Positions 5,484-7,044 of a stretch of DNA of 7,044 nt are shown piece after piece. The DNA is from Oscillospiraceae bacterium (GTDB lineage Bacteria > Bacillota > Clostridia > Oscillospirales > Acutalibacteraceae). The stretch's first letter is position 1, and each line of letters begins with the position of its first letter. Made by a program: the position numbers and the translations under genes. The stretch is from assembly GCA_003505905.1 (NCBI GenBank), contig DNXM01000184.1, positions 1 through 7,044 of the forward strand, given 5' to 3'. Under the pieces are notes generated by a model, which was given only the letters and a program-made list of their open reading frames with translations, was not told the DNA's origin and ran no database searches.

Positions 5484-5559
5484 GGGCCCGTAGCTCAGCT
5501 GGGAGAGCGTACGGTTCGCATCCGTAAGGTCGAGAGTTCGATCCTCTTCGGGTCCACCA
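5484..5559 (+). tRNA. tRNA-Ala, anticodon CGC
   Basis: A 76-base cloverleaf. The acceptor GGGCCCG (5484-5490) pairs with CGGGTCC (5549-5555). D-arm GCTC/GAGC; anticodon stem TACGG/CCGTA around loop TTCGCAT with anticodon CGC at 5517-5519 (reads GCG); 5-base variable loop; T-arm GAGAG/CTCTT around TTCGATC. The third acceptor pair is G-U (5486 with 5553), the hallmark alanine identity element, and the discriminator is A5556. CCA (5557-5559) is encoded in the DNA. It is a single-gene transcription unit with its own promoter and terminator. Confidence 0.97.
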
Positions 5560-5560
5560 T

Positions 5561-5589
5561 AAAGCCCGAAGTTTTTGCTTCGGGCTTTT
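5561..5589 (+). terminator. Intrinsic terminator of tRNA-Ala
   Basis: One base after the encoded CCA, AAAGCCCGAAG (5561-5571) pairs perfectly over 11 bp with CTTCGGGCTTT (5578-5588) around a 6-base T-rich loop. A short T-run and the T-rich stretch CATTTGTTAATTTTT follow. Confidence 0.88.
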
Positions 5590-5620
5590 CATTTGTTAAT
5601 TTTTAGTAAAAATTCGGTTT

Positions 5621-5649
5621 TTGGCTTTCTTTTATAGTTAAAGTATGAT
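5621..5649 (+). promoter_or_regulatory. Candidate promoter of the adaptor gene
   Basis: TTGGCT (5621-5626), 17 bases, TATGAT (5644-5649), with four and five of six consensus matches. An alternative -10, TATAAT at 5658-5663, has no good -35 (TAGTTA at 17 bases). Either would give a short leader containing GAAGGAG (5669-5675), which lies 11 bases before the ATG at 5687. The tRNA terminator upstream means the gene needs its own promoter. Confidence 0.45.
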
Positions 5650-5686
5650 ACCATATGTATAATTTTTCGAAGGAGTCGTGTTACGA

Positions 5687-7044
5687 ATGAAAAAAACAAA
5701 GCTGATTCGTCTTATCATCGTTGCGGTTTTGCTTGCTTCCGTTCTTGCAGGCACCGTTGTTTTTGTCGCAAAAAAGAATGATAAGCGTTATGAGGCGATT
5801 ATTATGACCGCCGAAACGGGAAGCATTACGCAAACGCTTTCCACGACAGGCACCGTTGAATCACTCAACAAGAGTGATTTGCAGATTTTCGCCGGTGTTG
5901 TGCCGAAGCAGGTTTGTGTCAAAGCAGGTGACCGTGTGGTAAAGGGTCAACTGCTCGCCACCTTCGATACAGCTTCTCTCAACGGTGTTTTGACGCAACA
6001 GCAGTCCGATTATAATACCGCCAAGCTGTCCTATCTGAATTCCGTTCAGTCCGCAGAAGAAGCGTCGGCAAAGCTGCCCGAAATTATTGCACAAATTGAA
6101 CAGCTTGAAAAAACGGTTGCGCAGCTTGAAAAGACGCAGTCCTCCGAAGACGGTACGGCAAAGGCGGTACCGACATGGGTTGATTCTTTGGATTTCGGCA
6201 AGCTGTCGGGCTTGTTGGGCAACACCTACACCGAAGAGCAGCTCCGCACCTTTTTCGGCAAGCTTGCTTCAAAGGGTGCATCCAAAACCGCTTTGACAAG
6301 TTTGATTGATAATATGACTACCCTGAATTCCTTTGATTTTTCATCCATGCTCGGCTTATCGGAGGCGGATACGGCACTGGTCAGTGCAAAGGTTAATTTA
6401 ATTGGATTAAAGGCGCAGAAGACGCTGCTGGAAACACAGCAGAAGAATTTGCTTGGCTCGACCTATAAATCCATTATGGATTCCGCTCAAACCCGTTTGA
6501 CAGAAGCCGAAAATTCGGTCGAAAAGCTCAAAAAAGGTTGGTATGCCGAGGGCGACGGCGTTATCAGCGCCATGAATCTGGTTGCCGGTCAGCCATACAA
6601 AAGTACGGCGACTCAATCCTCCTTTGACTTGAGCACGCTTCTTTCCGGATTAACAAGCTCAAGCGGTTCCGTTGACTTGTCTTCCATTCTCGCCTCGATT
6701 TCCGGCTCGAATAACGCCGGAACGGGCATGACGGTTGAGTATTACGACAGCTTTGTTGCTTCGTTTTCGCTCGGTAAGTATGATGTGCTGGATGTGAAAG
6801 TCGGTCAAAAATGCGTTGTAAACGCTATCGGTCACGAGCTGGAAGGTGAGGTTTGCTTCATCAGCCCCGTGGCAACAGCATCCTCGGGTTTGGATGTTGG
6901 CAACATAATCAGCAGTATGGCGGGGTCTTCGAGCGGCGGTTCAAATTCCATTCCTGCGCAGGTTTCCATCAAAAACCCCGATGAAAGCGTTATCATCGGC
7001 ATTGATGTCGATATTGATATTGAAATTGACACGGTTGACAATGC
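5687..7044 (+). CDS. HlyD/MacA-type membrane-fusion adaptor protein, 3' truncated by the window edge
   Basis: At least 452 residues, still open at the right edge. A signal-anchor helix (residues 7-28, no lipobox) follows MKKTK. The first half of the split lipoyl domain is TGTVESLNKSDLQIF through VKAGDRVVKGQLLATFD (54-94). An alpha-helical coiled-coil hairpin comes next (arms about 101-150 and 228-283), and the second lipoyl half is AEGDGVISAMNLVAGQPY (287-304). A beta-barrel follows, ending here in an alternating hydrophobic/acidic strand (GIDVDIDIEIDTV, 438-450). Unlike compact MacA-type proteins it carries long Ser/Gly/Leu/Asp-rich insertions at the hairpin tip (about 155-225), between the second lipoyl half and the barrel (305-347) and within the barrel (398-423). 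Such adaptors couple an ABC permease of the MacB type to export or surface functions; the partner gene would lie beyond 7044. The start is supported by GAAGGAG upstream. The exported substrate is unknown. Confidence 0.87.
   Translation, partial: MKKTKLIRLIIVAVLLASVLAGTVVFVAKKNDKRYEAIIMTAETGSITQTLSTTGTVESLNKSDLQIFAGVVPKQVCVKAGDRVVKGQLLATFDTASLNGVLTQQQSDYNTAKLSYLNSVQSAEEASAKLPEIIAQIEQLEKTVAQLEKTQSSEDGTAKAVPTWVDSLDFGKLSGLLGNTYTEEQLRTFFGKLASKGASKTALTSLIDNMTTLNSFDFSSMLGLSEADTALVSAKVNLIGLKAQKTLLETQQKNLLGSTYKSIMDSAQTRLTEAENSVEKLKKGWYAEGDGVISAMNLVAGQPYKSTATQSSFDLSTLLSGLTSSSGSVDLSSILASISGSNNAGTGMTVEYYDSFVASFSLGKYDVLDVKVGQKCVVNAIGHELEGEVCFISPVATASSGLDVGNIISSMAGSSSGGSNSIPAQVSIKNPDESVIIGIDVDIDIEIDTVDN

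Noticed and set aside
5520..5559. tRNA 3' end as an integration (att) site for a mobile element.
   Set aside because: I found no second copy of the tRNA 3' end in the window and no integrase gene; the downstream DNA is the tRNA terminator and a housekeeping-type adaptor gene.
1..7044. CRISPR arrays, IS elements or transposases, and prophage structural genes.
   Set aside because: I saw no regularly spaced direct repeats other than the coding hexapeptide array, no terminal inverted repeats and no transposase or phage motifs.

Overview
The window looks like the chromosome of a Clostridia-type Gram-positive bacterium (Bacillota), perhaps an Oscillospiraceae/Ruminococcaceae relative. The grounds are: near-consensus TTGACA-17-TATAAT promoters, strong GGAGG-type ribosome sites, Thr/Ala/Glu-rich linkers behind lipoprotein signal peptides, an XRE/ImmA-type pair, and a clostridial style of RND/MacA-like adaptor. 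This placement is inference; no taxonomic marker gene is present. Most of the sequence reads as ordinary, well-organised chromosome. The most accessory-looking part is the left edge.

Layout. (1) 1-1082, plus strand: the 3' part of an XRE-type helix-turn-helix regulator (cut by the window edge) overlaps by 4 bp a membrane-anchored ImmA/IrrE metallopeptidase that ends in a Cys/His domain. An intrinsic terminator follows. (2) 1117-3495, minus strand: a three-gene nickel/cobalt ECF transport operon, in transcription order a CbiM/NikM-type substrate-binding protein with a fused NikN-like C-terminus, then CbiQ-type EcfT, then CbiO-type ATPase. It has a perfect sigma-A promoter and a possible operator overlapping the -10. 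(3) 3616-5379, minus strand: a short lipoprotein version of the MltG endolytic transglycosylase, followed by an unrecognised lipoprotein with a hexapeptide-repeat linker, closed by a strong terminator. (4) 5439-5589, plus strand: tRNA-Ala(CGC) with its own consensus promoter and terminator, back-to-back with the mltG promoter. (5) 5687-7044, plus strand: a membrane-fusion (HlyD/MacA-type) adaptor, cut by the right edge. It carries unusual Ser/Gly/Asp-rich insertions that share a repeated short motif.

How the genes work together. The XRE/ImmA pair is probably a self-contained regulatory switch in which the peptidase inactivates the regulator; here the peptidase is predicted to sit in the membrane with its second domain outside. 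The ECF genes form a complete transporter (S component, T component, ATPase) for Ni2+ or Co2+. The mltG-like gene and the lipoprotein behind it are probably co-transcribed cell-surface proteins. The adaptor at the right edge would be expected to work with an ABC transporter encoded just outside the window.

No transposase, IS element, CRISPR array, riboswitch or phage structural gene was found. No stretch longer than 300 bases lacks a gene. The gaps at 3496-3615, 5380-5483 and 5560-5686 hold promoters, ribosome sites and terminators.
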